NCBI RefSeq assembly: GCF_019192735.1
Contig: NZ_JAHTKP010000021.1
Coordinates: forward strand, 62,001-126,000
Origin: Kitasatospora aureofaciens
GTDB taxonomy: Bacteria > Actinomycetota > Actinomycetes > Streptomycetales > Streptomycetaceae
Reading direction: 5' to 3'
DNA length: 64,000 nucleotides
Position 1 is the first letter of the stretch, and every line of letters starts with the position of its first letter. Of the stretch, positions 42,687-53,935 are shown piece by piece. Under the pieces are notes generated by a model, which was not told the DNA's origin, ran no database searches, and saw only the letters and a list, made by a program, of their open reading frames with translations. The position numbers and the translations under genes were made by a program.

Positions 42687-43214
42687 TCACTCGTCCTCCG
42701 CCCATTCCCTCAGCGCCGCGAAGTGCAGCTCCCCCAGGCCGGCCCGGGGGTCGACCCAGAGGGGCAGGGCCGGGGCCGGGTGGTGGGCGGCTATCCACTC
42801 GATGTCCTGCGGCCCGAGCTCGTCGTCCAGCCACACGAACGGGCGGCCGTCCGCCCAGGCGACCAAGTCCCGCGTCTTCCAGTGCAGGCCGTCCGGATCC
42901 TCCCGGAAGACCTCGGTCCAGCGGATGTACGGGAGTTCGGGCAGACCGATCCGGGGGCCGATGAAGGTGTTCGCCTCGTCCATCCACGTGGTCGCCCATA
43001 CCAGCTCGTACGGCAGGGCCAGCAGCTCGGGCCCGTGCTGCGGGTTGAGCCACACCCGCAGCGGCTCCACGTCCTCCCCCGGCTTGGGCGCCTGGCGGGC
43101 CACCCAGGAGGCGGGCCGGACGCGGTGGGTGTCGTAGCCGTCCGGTCTGCGCTGCTCGGGCGCGGCGTAGGGGTTCAGCGGTCCGTCGACATCGAGGAGG
43201 AGAAGGGGCGTCAT
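42687..43214 (-). CDS. HAD-like hydrolase
   Basis: The 175-residue protein has nucleophile motif LLLLDVDGPLNPY near residue 4, a Thr motif in YELVWATTWMDEAN, a possible Lys in LHWKTRD, and the acidic motif VWLDDELGP near residue 127. All four HAD positions are occupied, so phosphatase activity is possible; the substrate is unknown. No cap domain insert is obvious. A short duplicate of its C-terminus lies at 41713-41787. Confidence 0.75.
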   Translation of the reverse strand: MTPLLLLDVDGPLNPYAAPEQRRPDGYDTHRVRPASWVARQAPKPGEDVEPLRVWLNPQHGPELLALPYELVWATTWMDEANTFIGPRIGLPELPYIRWTEVFREDPDGLHWKTRDLVAWADGRPFVWLDDELGPQDIEWIAAHHPAPALPLWVDPRAGLGELHFAALREWAEDE

Positions 43215-43341
43215 ACCTGTTCATCCTGACCGGTGATGGCCGGGCTGACTACTGGCTTTCCGGTCGCGGGGTGTTAGCGTCACGGCGGCCCACAAAGGTC
43301 CGAGCTAAACCACCGTTTGAGCGGAAGGTCGGCACACTCCG

Positions 43342-45666
<2,325 letters not shown>

Positions 45667-45768
45667 CGCAACGTCAGTAAGTCCAGTCCGTCCGTGTGCC
45701 GGCGCCCAATCGGGCCGGTACACGGACAGTTCGGGAAGGTTGACCACAGATGCCTCCGGGCGGAAACG

Positions 45769-45807
45769 GCCGCAGGCCCTTCCCGCACCGGGGGAAGGGC
45801 CTGCGGC
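45769..45807. terminator. bidirectional terminator between amidase and glnII
   Basis: A 16-bp perfect stem (45769-45784 with 45792-45807) with a 7-nt loop lies 20 bp beyond the glnII stop in the convergent interval. Confidence 0.9.
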
Positions 45808-45827
45808 CGTACGCGACTTCAGCCGGA

Positions 45828-46850
45828 TCAGACCTGGCCGGCCTTCTCCAGGGCCTCGCAGCAGGTGTTGATCAGGAGGCGGGTGACGACGTAGGGGTCG
45901 ATGTTCGCGTTCGGGCGACGGTCCTCGATGTAGCCCTTCTGCTCCACCTCGACCTGCCACGGGATGCGGACGGAGGCACCGCGGTTGGAGACGCCGTAGC
46001 TGTAGACGTTCCACGGGGCGGTCTCGTGCTTGCCGGTCAGGCGGGACTGGATGTCGTCACCGTACTGGCTGACGTGCTCCAGCACCTTCTCCTGGGAGGC
46101 GCCGAGCGACTCGCAGGCGGTGATGATGGCGTCGTAGCCCTCGCGCATCGCCTTGGTGGAGAAGTTGGTGTGCGCACCCGCGCCGTTCCAGTCGCCACGC
46201 GCCGGCTTGGCGTCCAGGGTGGCGTCGATGCCGAACTCCTCGGCGGTGCGGTACAGCAGGTAGCGGGCGATCCACAGGTCGTCGGAGACGGTCAGGGCCT
46301 CGACCGGGCCGATCTGGAACTCCCACTGGCCGGGCATGACCTCGGCGTTGATGCCGCAGATCGCCAGGCCGGCGTCGATGCAGCGGTCCAGGTGCAGCTC
46401 GACGATCTCGCGGCCGAAGACCTCCTCGGCGCCGACACCGCAGTAGTAGCCGCCCTGCGGGGCCGGGAAGCCGCCCTCCGGGAAGCCGAGCGGGCGGGAG
46501 CCCTTGAAGAAGGTGTACTCCTGCTCGATGCCGAAGATCGACTCCTGGGCCGCGTACTTCTCGGCGACCTCGCGCAGCAGGGCGCGGGTGTTGGACTCGT
46601 GCGGGGTACCGTCGATCTCCAGGACCTCGCAGAGGACCAGGATGTTGTCACCGCCGCGGATCGGGTCCTTGACGACCTTCACCGGCTCCAGCACGCGGTC
46701 CGAGGCGTGGCCCTCGGCCTGGTTGGTCGAGGAACCGTCGAAGCCCCAGGTCGGGATCTTGTCCGCGTTGGCCAGGACGCGAGTCTTGGAACGGAGCTTC
46801 GCGGTCGGCTTGGTGCCGTCGATCCAGATGTACTCGGCCTTGATTGCCAC
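45828..46850 (-). CDS. glnII: glutamine synthetase type II
   Basis: The 340-residue eukaryotic-like glutamine synthetase (GSII) condenses ammonia and glutamate with ATP in the cytoplasm. Motifs: TWGFDGSSTNQA (substrate loop), FGIEQEYTFF, NAEVMPGQWEFQIGP, GDWNGAGAHTNFSTK and RRPNANIDPYVV. Length suits the streptomycete GSII enzyme. GTG 46850 is the start with GAGG upstream. A series of GlnR-like half-sites lies 57-94 bp upstream, consistent with nitrogen control. Confidence 0.95.
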   Translation of the reverse strand: MAIKAEYIWIDGTKPTAKLRSKTRVLANADKIPTWGFDGSSTNQAEGHASDRVLEPVKVVKDPIRGGDNILVLCEVLEIDGTPHESNTRALLREVAEKYAAQESIFGIEQEYTFFKGSRPLGFPEGGFPAPQGGYYCGVGAEEVFGREIVELHLDRCIDAGLAICGINAEVMPGQWEFQIGPVEALTVSDDLWIARYLLYRTAEEFGIDATLDAKPARGDWNGAGAHTNFSTKAMREGYDAIITACESLGASQEKVLEHVSQYGDDIQSRLTGKHETAPWNVYSYGVSNRGASVRIPWQVEVEQKGYIEDRRPNANIDPYVVTRLLINTCCEALEKAGQV

Positions 46851-46906
46851 GGCGGTGTACCTCGCATTGCTGGGTGGTGGGTGCCCGCGTAGCGTTGCAA
46901 GCCGCC

Positions 46907-46944
46907 GTTTCCCGGTTGTTCCTCTTGTGTAACGCGCATGTGAA
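46907..46944 (-). promoter_or_regulatory. GlnR-type binding site array upstream of glnII
   Basis: Read on the minus strand the half-sites are TTCAC, GTTAC, GGAAC and GAAAC, each separated by exactly 6 bp. This matches the gTnAc-n6-GaAAc pattern known for GlnR in streptomycetes, with one extra half-site at each end. GlnR would activate or repress glnII according to nitrogen supply. Confidence 0.7.
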
Positions 46945-46968
46945 CCAACCGTCCGCGTTGACACGGTC

Positions 46969-47006
46969 ACGGTACGGGAGTGCCGGGGATGGCACTCCCG
47001 TACCGT
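46969..47006. terminator. terminator after the LAxTG protein gene
   Basis: A 16-bp perfect stem (46969-46984 with 46991-47006) with loop GGGGAT lies 14 bp beyond the leftward stop at 47020. Confidence 0.9.
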
Positions 47007-47019
47007 TCGGTGCCTCGGC

Positions 47020-48018
47020 TCAGTGCCGGCGGGCGTGCGCGGCCCGGCGGCGCCGGGTGGCCCACAGCGCGGCGGCGCCGCCCGCGACCAGGGTGGCGGC
47101 CCCGACGGCGAGCGGGCCGGTCGCGCTGCTGCCGCCGGTCGCGGCCAGGCCCGCGGCGGGCTTCTCGGTGGCGGCCTGCGGGCCGGCGGCGCGGGTGGTG
47201 GTGTCGGCCACCGGCTGGACGGCGGGCGCGCTGGTCGGCGCGTCCGTGGCAGGGGCGGTGGTCGGCGCAGCCGTCGGGGTCGCGGGCGGCGCGGACGGCT
47301 TCTCGCAGCTCACCGAGGCAACAGTGATCGTCCCCGTCACCTTGGCGACGTTCAGGTTCAGCGGGTTCACCGCCACCTGCACCTCCAGGGCGGAGGCGGC
47401 AGCCGTGGTCGAGGTGGTGGTGCGCTTGGAGAACTCCACCGAGACGCTGCCGACCAACGGCACGTCCACCTTGGCCGGCCCGTACAGGCCGACGGTGACC
47501 GGCTTGCCGAGGACGGTCAGCCTGGCGGGCGCGACGACGTCCGCGCTCGGCTGCCCGTCGACCGGGCAGGTCGCCTCGGCGCTCATCGCCTCCAGGCCGA
47601 GCAGGGCGGTGGCCGGCAGGCCCGGGGCGTGCACGTCGGCGTTGACGAGCTGGACGGACGCGGCGGTGCCCTTGGCGTCGGAGCGCGTCACGGACTTGCC
47701 GACGTCCGCCTTGACCAGGGTGACCGGGCCCTGCTGGTCCACGCCGTCCACCTTCGCGGTGAGCACGGAACCTCCCCCAGCCTCCGGCTGGGGGGACCCC
47801 CATCGCTGCGCGGGCGTCTCCACCTTGTTCAGCGCGAGGTTCACAGGAACGTCGATCGCCTTGTTCAACAGGCTGACGTCCAGGGCGAGTTCGGCGGTGA
47901 CGGCGCGAGCCTTGCCGGGCGAGGGAGCGGGAGCGGACGGAACGGCGTACGCCGGCGGGACGGTGAGCAGCGTGCAGGCCGCGACGGCGGCTGCGGAAAC
48001 GAGACGACGAGAAGACAT
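47020..48018 (-). CDS. sortase-anchored LAxTG surface protein
   Basis: The 332-residue protein has a signal peptide (AAVAACTLLTVPPAYA), a secreted body with Cys pairs, a Pro/Ala/Thr-rich stalk (about residues 235-285), the class E sortase signal LAATG near 291, a membrane helix and a basic tail RRRRAAHARRH. It should be covalently attached to peptidoglycan. Similar LAxTG proteins are present singly in many streptomycetes; function unknown. A repeat palindrome inserted in the coding region adds about 18 residues (TPAQRWGSPQPEAGGGS). ATG 48018 is preferred over the upstream frame extension. Confidence 0.83.
   Translation of the reverse strand: MSSRRLVSAAAVAACTLLTVPPAYAVPSAPAPSPGKARAVTAELALDVSLLNKAIDVPVNLALNKVETPAQRWGSPQPEAGGGSVLTAKVDGVDQQGPVTLVKADVGKSVTRSDAKGTAASVQLVNADVHAPGLPATALLGLEAMSAEATCPVDGQPSADVVAPARLTVLGKPVTVGLYGPAKVDVPLVGSVSVEFSKRTTTSTTAAASALEVQVAVNPLNLNVAKVTGTITVASVSCEKPSAPPATPTAAPTTAPATDAPTSAPAVQPVADTTTRAAGPQAATEKPAAGLAATGGSSATGPLAVGAATLVAGGAAALWATRRRRAAHARRH
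47774..47810. repeat. REP-like palindrome inside the LAxTG gene
   Basis: CCCCCAGCC (47774-47782), TCC, GGCTGGGGG (47786-47794), followed by GGACCCCCAT. This element is a familiar intergenic palindrome in streptomycete genomes (from memory). Here it lies within a gene and keeps the frame. Confidence 0.7.
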
Positions 48019-48204
48019 GGCGGTACCCCCACAGGTGCTGTTGGCTCCGGAGCGCGCCCTGGACGTCACCCGCGACAGGCGGGGAGGGGCCGGCGCTCCG
48101 AACGGTGAGCCGCCAGTCTTCTCGAACGATCCGTCACACGAGTCACACGGAACGTCATTTCACTCGTTGGAGTGAGATTGACGCCCGCCACTGACCCCGA
48201 TCTG

Positions 48205-48891
48205 CTACGGCAGCCGCCAGTCCACCGGCTGCGCGCCCTGCCGCACCAGCAGTTCGTTCGCCCGGCTGAACGGTCGCGAGCCGAAGAAGCCGCCGTTCGC
48301 CGAGTACGGGCTCGGGTGCGCCGACTCGATCGCCGGGACCTCCCCGAGCAGCGGCCGCAGGTTCCGGGCGTCCCGCCCCCACAGGATCGCCACCAGCGGG
48401 CCGCTGCGCGCCACCAGCGCCCGGATCGCCTGCTCGGTGACCTCCTCCCAGCCCTTGCCGCGGTGCGCGGCGGGCTTGCGCGGCGCGGTGGTCAGCGCGC
48501 GGTTGAGCAGCAGCACGCCCTGCTGCGTCCACGGGGTGAGGTCGCCGTTGGACGGCTGCGGGAGGCCGAGGTCGTTCCCGTACTCCTGGAAGATGTTGAT
48601 CAGACTGGCCGGGATCGGCCGCACCTCGGGCGCCACCGAGAAGCTGAGCCCGACGGCGTGGCCGGGGGTCGGGTACGGGTCCTGCCCGACGATCAGCACC
48701 CGCACGTCGGCGAAGGGCTGCTGGAACGCGCGCAGCACGTTCGGCCCGGACGGCAGGTAGGTGCGGCCGGCGGCCAGTTCGGCGCGCAGGAAGTCGCCCA
48801 TCGCGGCGACCCGCCCGGCGACGGGCTCCAGGGCGGTGGCCCAACCGGGCTCGACGATCTCGTTCAGTGGACGCGGTGCCATGGTCGCCAC
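48205..48891 (-). CDS. ung: uracil-DNA glycosylase
   Basis: The 228-residue family 1 uracil-DNA glycosylase has the catalytic water-activating loop [18 protein letters not shown], the uracil-binding segment [11 protein letters not shown], and the DNA-intercalation loop [14 protein letters not shown]. It removes uracil from DNA to start base excision repair. All signature residues are present and length is normal. It is transcribed alone, divergent from nothing obvious. Confidence 0.96.
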   Translation of the reverse strand: MATMAPRPLNEIVEPGWATALEPVAGRVAAMGDFLRAELAAGRTYLPSGPNVLRAFQQPFADVRVLIVGQDPYPTPGHAVGLSFSVAPEVRPIPASLINIFQEYGNDLGLPQPSNGDLTPWTQQGVLLLNRALTTAPRKPAAHRGKGWEEVTEQAIRALVARSGPLVAILWGRDARNLRPLLGEVPAIESAHPSPYSANGGFFGSRPFSRANELLVRQGAQPVDWRLP

Positions 48892-48950
48892 CCTATCGGC
48901 CTACGCCGACAGCGCGTTCAGCGGATGATCATGCAGCCGACCGGGCCCGG

Positions 48951-50042
48951 CTAGGCCACCGGACGGCCGCGCAGCACCACCAGCCGGGGTGCGGCCAGCA
49001 CTCGGACGTCCGCGCGCGGATCCTCGTCGTAGACCACGAAATCGGCCGGCTCGCCCTCCTCCAGGCCCGGCCGCCCCAGCCACTCCCGCGCGCCCCAACT
49101 CGCCGCCGACAGCGCCTCCGCCGGGCTCAGCCCGGCCTTCACCAGCTCGGCCACCTCGTCCGCCACCAGCCCGTGCGCGAGCGAGCCGCCCGCGTCCGTC
49201 CCGACGAACACCGGGATCCCCGCGTCGTGGGCGGCGCCGACGGTGTCGTAACGGCGCTCGTGCAGGCGGCGCAGGTGCGCGGCCCAGGCCGGGAACTTGC
49301 CCTCGCCGCCGGCCGCCAGCTCCGGGAAGGTGGCGATGTTGACCAGCGTGGGGACGATGGCGACCCCGCGCTCGGCGAAGGCCGGGATCAGCTCCTCGGT
49401 CAGCCCGGTGGCGTGCTCGACGCAGTCGATGCCGGCCGCCAGCAGGTCGGGCAGCGACGCGGCGGAGAAGCAGTGCGCGGTCACCCGTGCGCCCTCCTCG
49501 TGCGCCGCCGCGATCGCCTCGGCCAGCGCGTCCCCCGGCCAGCAGGCGGTGAGGTCGCCGGCCTCGCGGTCGATCCAGTCGCCGACCAGCTTCACCCAGC
49601 CGTCCCCGCGCCGGGCCTCGGCCCGGACGTAGGCGGCGAGGTCGCCCGGCTCGATCTCGTGCGCGTAGTTGCGGATGTAGCGGCGGGTGCGGGCGATGTG
49701 CCGCCCGGCCCGGATGATCCGCGGCAGGTCCTCGCGCTCGTCGATCCAGCGGGTGTCGGCGGCCGAGCCGGCGTCGCGGATCAGCAGGGTGCCGGCGTCA
49801 CGGTCGGTGAGCGCCTGCTTCTCGCTGGTCTCGGCGTCGACGGCGCCGTGCGCGTCCAGTCCGACGTGGCAGTGCGCGTCCACCAGGCCGGGCAGCACCC
49901 AGCCGGTCACCGTCCGGACGTCCTCGGCGCCCGGCGGGCGGGTGAAGCTCACCCGGCCGTCCACCACCCAGAGTTCGTCCCGGACGTCCTCCGGACCGAC
50001 CAGCACCCGACCCCGGACGTGCAGCACCGCGCCATCGCTCAT
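48951..50042 (-). CDS. metal-dependent amidohydrolase
   Basis: The 363-residue amidohydrolase-superfamily enzyme resembles imidazolonepropionase/prolidase-like members. Metal ligands are visible: DAHCHVGLD near residue 55, Lys in WVKLVGDWID, TAHCFS, VEHATGL and the final Asp in FVGTDAGGSL near 274. The substrate is not evident. It is divergent from the class-V PLP gene. Confidence 0.85.
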   Translation of the reverse strand: MSDGAVLHVRGRVLVGPEDVRDELWVVDGRVSFTRPPGAEDVRTVTGWVLPGLVDAHCHVGLDAHGAVDAETSEKQALTDRDAGTLLIRDAGSAADTRWIDEREDLPRIIRAGRHIARTRRYIRNYAHEIEPGDLAAYVRAEARRGDGWVKLVGDWIDREAGDLTACWPGDALAEAIAAAHEEGARVTAHCFSAASLPDLLAAGIDCVEHATGLTEELIPAFAERGVAIVPTLVNIATFPELAAGGEGKFPAWAAHLRRLHERRYDTVGAAHDAGIPVFVGTDAGGSLAHGLVADEVAELVKAGLSPAEALSAASWGAREWLGRPGLEEGEPADFVVYDEDPRADVRVLAAPRLVVLRGRPVA

Positions 50043-50138
50043 GGCCGCACTCTACCGACGGCCGCGCTGCGTGTAAGCACCGAAAGTACGGCAGACTCGT
50101 TCCGACCCCAACCACCCCACGTGCGAAAGGCCCCAGAC

Positions 50139-50219
50139 GTGAGCGAGCGAAGCGAGCGAGCCATCGAAAGGTGCGCATGGGCGAATGCCCCTGCCGAGCG
50201 AAGCGAGGCGGGCGCATGA
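50139..50219 (+). CDS. 26-residue repeat peptide before the class-V PLP gene
   Basis: Starting at GTG 50139, the frame reads VSERSERAIERCAWANAPAE then RSEAGA. Its TGA overlaps the ATG at 50216 of the next gene. It is the second copy of the element at 17075-17155, same length, same frame and same ATGA junction, but in front of an unrelated gene. Confidence 0.6.
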   Translation: MSERSERAIERCAWANAPAERSEAGA

Positions 50220-51301
50220 GCCCCTTCCTCGACCTCCCCCCGCTCAGCGCCGCCGACTTCGCGGCGATCGAGGACCAGGTGGCCGCGCTGCTGCACACCA
50301 CCGCCGACGTCATCGTCACCCAGGGTGAGGCGCTGCTGCCGCTGGAGGCCGCGATCCGCGGCGCCGCGCACCCGGGCTCCACCGCGCTCAACGTCGTCAC
50401 CGGCCCGTACGGGCAGACCTTCGGCAACTGGCTGCGTTCCTGCGGCGCCGAGGTCGTGGACCTGGCCGTCCCCTTCGACAGCGCCGTCACCGCGCAGCAG
50501 GTGGCCGACGCGCTCGCCGCCGATCCCGCCATCGACTTCGTCTCCCTCGTCCACGCCGAGGCCGCGACCGGCAACACGAACCCCGTCGCCGAGATCGCCG
50601 CGGTCGTCCGCGACCACGGCGCGCTCCTCATGCTCGACGCCGTCGCCTCCGTCGCCGCCGAGCCGCTGCTCACCGACGTGTGGGGCGTCGACCTGTGCGT
50701 CATCGGCGGCCAGAAGGCCATGGGCGGCCCGGCCGGGGTCTCCGCCGTCTCCGTCTCCGCGCGCGCCTGGGAGCGGATCGCCGCCAACCCGGCCGCCCCG
50801 CGCCGCTCCTACCTCTCGCTGCTCGACTGGAAGGAGCGCTGGACCGACGCCGGGCGCACCGTACTCCCACACGCCCCCGCCCAGTTGGAGATGCTCGCCC
50901 TCGGCGCCTGCCTCGACCGCATCGCTGCCGACGGCCTCCCCGCCGTCATCGCCCGCCACCGCGCCGCCTCCGCCGCCACCCGCGCGGGCGTCCGCGCCCT
51001 CGGCACCCTCGCCCCCTTCGTCCCCGACGACGCCGACGCGGCCCCCGTCGCCACCACCCTGCGCACCCCGGCCGGCCTCGACGCCGCCGCCCTCGCCGCC
51101 CGCCTCGACCCGGCCCTCCCCATCCAGCCCGGCGGCGGCCCCCTCGCCGCCGAGATGCTCCGCATCAACCACTACGGCCCGGCGGCCACCCTGGAAACCG
51201 TCCACTCCTGCCTGACCGCCCTCGCCACCGCGACGGACAGCGACGCCAAGCCGGGTCTGGTGGCAGCCGAGGCCGCCTGGACGGCGACCGTCCAGGGCTG
51301 A
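50216..51301 (+). CDS. class-V PLP-dependent aminotransferase-like enzyme
   Basis: The 361-residue fold-type I enzyme resembles alanine-glyoxylate aminotransferase. The PLP aspartate is in LMLDAVASVAAEPL near residue 140, and the PLP lysine in VIGGQKAMGGPAGVSAV near 165. The substrate is unknown; cysteine desulfurase or kynureninase-like chemistry is less likely as their signature loops are absent. Translation appears coupled to the preceding repeat peptide. A strong terminator follows. Confidence 0.8.
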   Translation: MSPFLDLPPLSAADFAAIEDQVAALLHTTADVIVTQGEALLPLEAAIRGAAHPGSTALNVVTGPYGQTFGNWLRSCGAEVVDLAVPFDSAVTAQQVADALAADPAIDFVSLVHAEAATGNTNPVAEIAAVVRDHGALLMLDAVASVAAEPLLTDVWGVDLCVIGGQKAMGGPAGVSAVSVSARAWERIAANPAAPRRSYLSLLDWKERWTDAGRTVLPHAPAQLEMLALGACLDRIAADGLPAVIARHRAASAATRAGVRALGTLAPFVPDDADAAPVATTLRTPAGLDAAALAARLDPALPIQPGGGPLAAEMLRINHYGPAATLETVHSCLTALATATDSDAKPGLVAAEAAWTATVQG

Positions 51302-51310
51302 ACACGCGAA

Positions 51311-51343
51311 GCGGCCCCCGAGACCACGCATCTCGGGGGCCGC
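51311..51343. terminator. bidirectional terminator
   Basis: A 13-bp perfect stem (51311-51323 with 51331-51343) with a 7-nt loop lies between the convergent PLP and APC genes. Confidence 0.88.
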
Positions 51344-51355
51344 CCAAACGTCTGC

Positions 51356-52999
51356 TCAGTGCCCGCCCGCGTCCATCACCTCGACGCCGCGGATGTTCCG
51401 CTCGATCTCCTCCGCCGGCAGGGCGACCGCCAACGCCCAGTAATAGATCACCAGGGCGAACGCCGCGACGACGAGGATGTCCCACCACAGCGGCAGATTG
51501 CCCAGGGAGCCCTCGCCGAAGGACCCCTGCCAGGAGATCAGGCCCATCCCGACCAGGTAGACCGGCAGCCACTGCCCCGCCTTGAAGTCCATCCGCGGCG
51601 CGTTCGGCACCCCCTTCGCCGCGGCGTACGCCGAGTACCCGCCGAGCAGCACGTAGCCGATCACGATCGCCATGCCCAGCCGCCACAGGGTGTCCCAGCC
51701 GGACCAGTAGATGACCAGGCTCGCCACCGCGAACGCGAGCGGCGAGATGATCGAGCCGCCGCGCAGGCGGTACGAGCGCTCCATCCCCGGCATCCGCTTG
51801 CGCAGGACCCCGAAGGCCAGCGGCGCGCCCGCGTACATCAGCACGACGGCCGAGGTGATGAAGCCGACCAGCCGCTGCCAGCTCGGGAACGGCAGGAAGC
51901 AGAGCACCCCGGCGACCCACGCGATGACCAGGCCGAGCCAGGGCACCGAGCGCCGGTCGGTGAACTGCAGGGCCTGCGGCGCGTAGCCGTTGCGGCTCAG
52001 GCCGTACGTCACCCGCGAGCTGGAGGTGATGTAGACCAGCCCGGTGCCGGCGGGCGAGATCACCGCGTCGACGAAGAGGACGGTGGCCAGCCAGCCCAGA
52101 CCGATCAGCGTCGCGAGACCCGCGAACGGCCCGCTGATGCCCGGGTAGTCGAGCGCCCTCCAGCCGCCGGCGAAGGTCGACGGCGGCAGCGCTCCGATGA
52201 ACACCACCTGGAGCATGACGTAGACGAGCGTGCCGATCACGACCGACCCGATGACGGCCCGGGGGATGTCCCGACGGGGGTTGCGGCTCTCGCCCGCCCA
52301 CTGGATGGCCTGCTCGAAGCCGAGCAGCGCGAAGATCACGCCGCTCGTGCTGATCGCCGCGAGCACGCCCTTGGCCTTGTCCGGCGCGAAGCCGTGCACG
52401 GAGAAGTTGGAGCCGTGGAACTCCGTGATCCCGAGCGCGAAGATGGTCAGGATCGGGACGGCGACCTTCCACACGGTGGCCACGCTGTTGGTGTGGGCGA
52501 GCAGCCGCACACCGAGGAAGTTGATCGCGACGAAGACCGCGAGCAGGGCGGCCGCGACGACGAAACCGGCGCCGGTCAGCGTCAGGTCCTTGTGCAGCAG
52601 GCCGCCCGCCCAGGTCCAGTGCCGGGCGTAGTTGATCATCGCCTGGACCTCGATCGGCGCGATCGTCGCCGCCTGCAGCCACGTGAACCAGCCGAAGGAC
52701 ATCCCCGCGAAGCCGCCGAACGCGTAGTGCGGATACCGCGCCGTGCCGCCCGCCACCGGGAACAGCCCGCCCAGCTCGGCGTGCACCAGCGCCAGCAGGA
52801 CGATCGCCGCCGCGCCGATCCCCCAGGACAGCAGCGCCGCCGGCCCCGCCGCCACCGCCGCCTTCTGCGCCCCGAACAGCCAGCCGGAGCCGATGATCGC
52901 CCCGACCGACGCCCAGAGCAGACCGATGACCCCGACCTCGCGCCGAAGCTCGGTATGCCCCGGCGCTGCCGGACTCGACTTCGTACTGGGATGAGCCAT
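51356..52999 (-). CDS. APC-family amino acid/amine permease
   Basis: The 547-residue transporter of the amino acid-polyamine-organocation family has about twelve helices and the first-helix signature VGAIIGSGWLFGAQKAA near residue 33. GGTARYPHYAFGGFAGMSFG follows in helix 3. The substrate is probably an amino acid or amine. It is a single leftward gene with no regulator beside it. Confidence 0.87.
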   Translation of the reverse strand: MAHPSTKSSPAAPGHTELRREVGVIGLLWASVGAIIGSGWLFGAQKAAVAAGPAALLSWGIGAAAIVLLALVHAELGGLFPVAGGTARYPHYAFGGFAGMSFGWFTWLQAATIAPIEVQAMINYARHWTWAGGLLHKDLTLTGAGFVVAAALLAVFVAINFLGVRLLAHTNSVATVWKVAVPILTIFALGITEFHGSNFSVHGFAPDKAKGVLAAISTSGVIFALLGFEQAIQWAGESRNPRRDIPRAVIGSVVIGTLVYVMLQVVFIGALPPSTFAGGWRALDYPGISGPFAGLATLIGLGWLATVLFVDAVISPAGTGLVYITSSSRVTYGLSRNGYAPQALQFTDRRSVPWLGLVIAWVAGVLCFLPFPSWQRLVGFITSAVVLMYAGAPLAFGVLRKRMPGMERSYRLRGGSIISPLAFAVASLVIYWSGWDTLWRLGMAIVIGYVLLGGYSAYAAAKGVPNAPRMDFKAGQWLPVYLVGMGLISWQGSFGEGSLGNLPLWWDILVVAAFALVIYYWALAVALPAEEIERNIRGVEVMDAGGH

Positions 53000-53017
53000 A
53001 CCCGGCCACCTCTCCTG

Positions 53018-53485
53018 TCAGGGAAAATCCACCCCGACAGTGCCGCAGCCCCAGCACCTCCCCCACCCCGAAACGCGCTCCGACCCACCCCCCTCACCCG
53101 AACGGTCGCAGTCAGCCGCACGATGCGGGCGCGCCCCGAGAGACTCTCGGGGCGCGCCCGTCAGTTGTTCGGAGGAATCAGCCGACGGTGGCGCCCCCGT
53201 TCCCTTCCGCAGCAACGCCACGGGAGTGTCGTCCTGCGGCTCGATCAGCTCCCCGTCCCGCCGCATGATCAGCGGATACGCCTCCGAGAAGTCGGCAGCA
53301 ACGGCAACCAGCTGCCAGACACGCCCGTCCCACTCGACCACCAGCCGGGGGATGTCCTGGAACGGATGCAGCCCCCGCCGGTCCTCGGGCACGATCGCCA
53401 ACGCATCCCGCGTCCCCGGCGGCCGGTACCGATCGGTCCGGGCGGCATACCAGTCCGAGATCGATTCGTCGTCGGGAAAGACCAC
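53018..53485 (-). CDS. small conserved protein whose frame runs through a terminator
   Basis: The first ~95 residues look like a real small protein (YAARTDRYRPPGTRDALAIV, then VVEWDGRVWQLVAVAADFSE, YPLIMRRDGELIEP). I do not recognise a function. The last ~50 residues cross a perfect 17-bp hairpin and lack protein character. In another frame a TGA occurs just before the hairpin, so the original 3' end may have been lost by a small frameshift. ATG 53485. Confidence 0.55.
   Translation of the reverse strand: MVFPDDESISDWYAARTDRYRPPGTRDALAIVPEDRRGLHPFQDIPRLVVEWDGRVWQLVAVAADFSEAYPLIMRRDGELIEPQDDTPVALLRKGTGAPPSADSSEQLTGAPRESLGARPHRAADCDRSGEGGGSERVSGWGRCWGCGTVGVDFP
53126..53160. terminator. near-perfect 35-bp palindrome
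   Basis: Arms 53126-53142 and 53144-53160 are perfectly complementary around a single central base; a folded RNA would open a few pairs to make a loop. It behaves as a terminator for the leftward gene but lies inside its open frame. Confidence 0.8.
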
Positions 53486-53548
53486 GTTCTGATCCTCCTG
53501 CTCGGCATCGCTCCGAGGTTAGCCCCGTTGCGCTACTTCGGTTCCTGA

Positions 53549-53935
53549 TTGAGAACGCGGGGATTCCGGGCTGCGGTGGCGTTCGACGGCGAGGTGACGG
53601 TGGGGATGGCCTACGGCTACCCGCTGACCGCGAACACGGGCTGGTGGGACACCCTTACCGAACCCGTCCCCGAGGAGCTTCGCCACGAGGACGGGAATCG
53701 GACGTTCGGCCTGTTCGAGCCGGCGGTACGCCCCGCCTGGCGCAGGCGGGGCGTGGCCGGCGAGATGCACCGGGCCCTGGTGAACGGGCTGGACAACCAA
53801 CGCGTGATGCTGAACAGCCGGTCTGAGGCGACGGCGGCGCAGGCCGCGTACCGGGCGTGGGGCTACCGCCAGGTGGGCACGGCGATTCCATGGGAGGGTG
53901 CGGCCGACCACGACGTGTTGGTGCTGGAGCTATGA
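53549..53935 (+). CDS. GNAT acetyltransferase, probably 5'-truncated
   Basis: The 128-residue frame has the acetyl-CoA site LFEPAVRPAWRRRGVAGEMH and a later AAYRAWGYRQVGTAIPW, typical of GNAT enzymes. The family normally has about 40-60 residues before the strand that here begins GFRAAVAFDGEVTVGMAYGY. The only start is TTG 53549 with no good ribosome site, 64 bp from the divergent ATG 53485. It may be a decaying fragment rather than a working enzyme. Confidence 0.55.
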   Translation: MRTRGFRAAVAFDGEVTVGMAYGYPLTANTGWWDTLTEPVPEELRHEDGNRTFGLFEPAVRPAWRRRGVAGEMHRALVNGLDNQRVMLNSRSEATAAQAAYRAWGYRQVGTAIPWEGAADHDVLVLEL

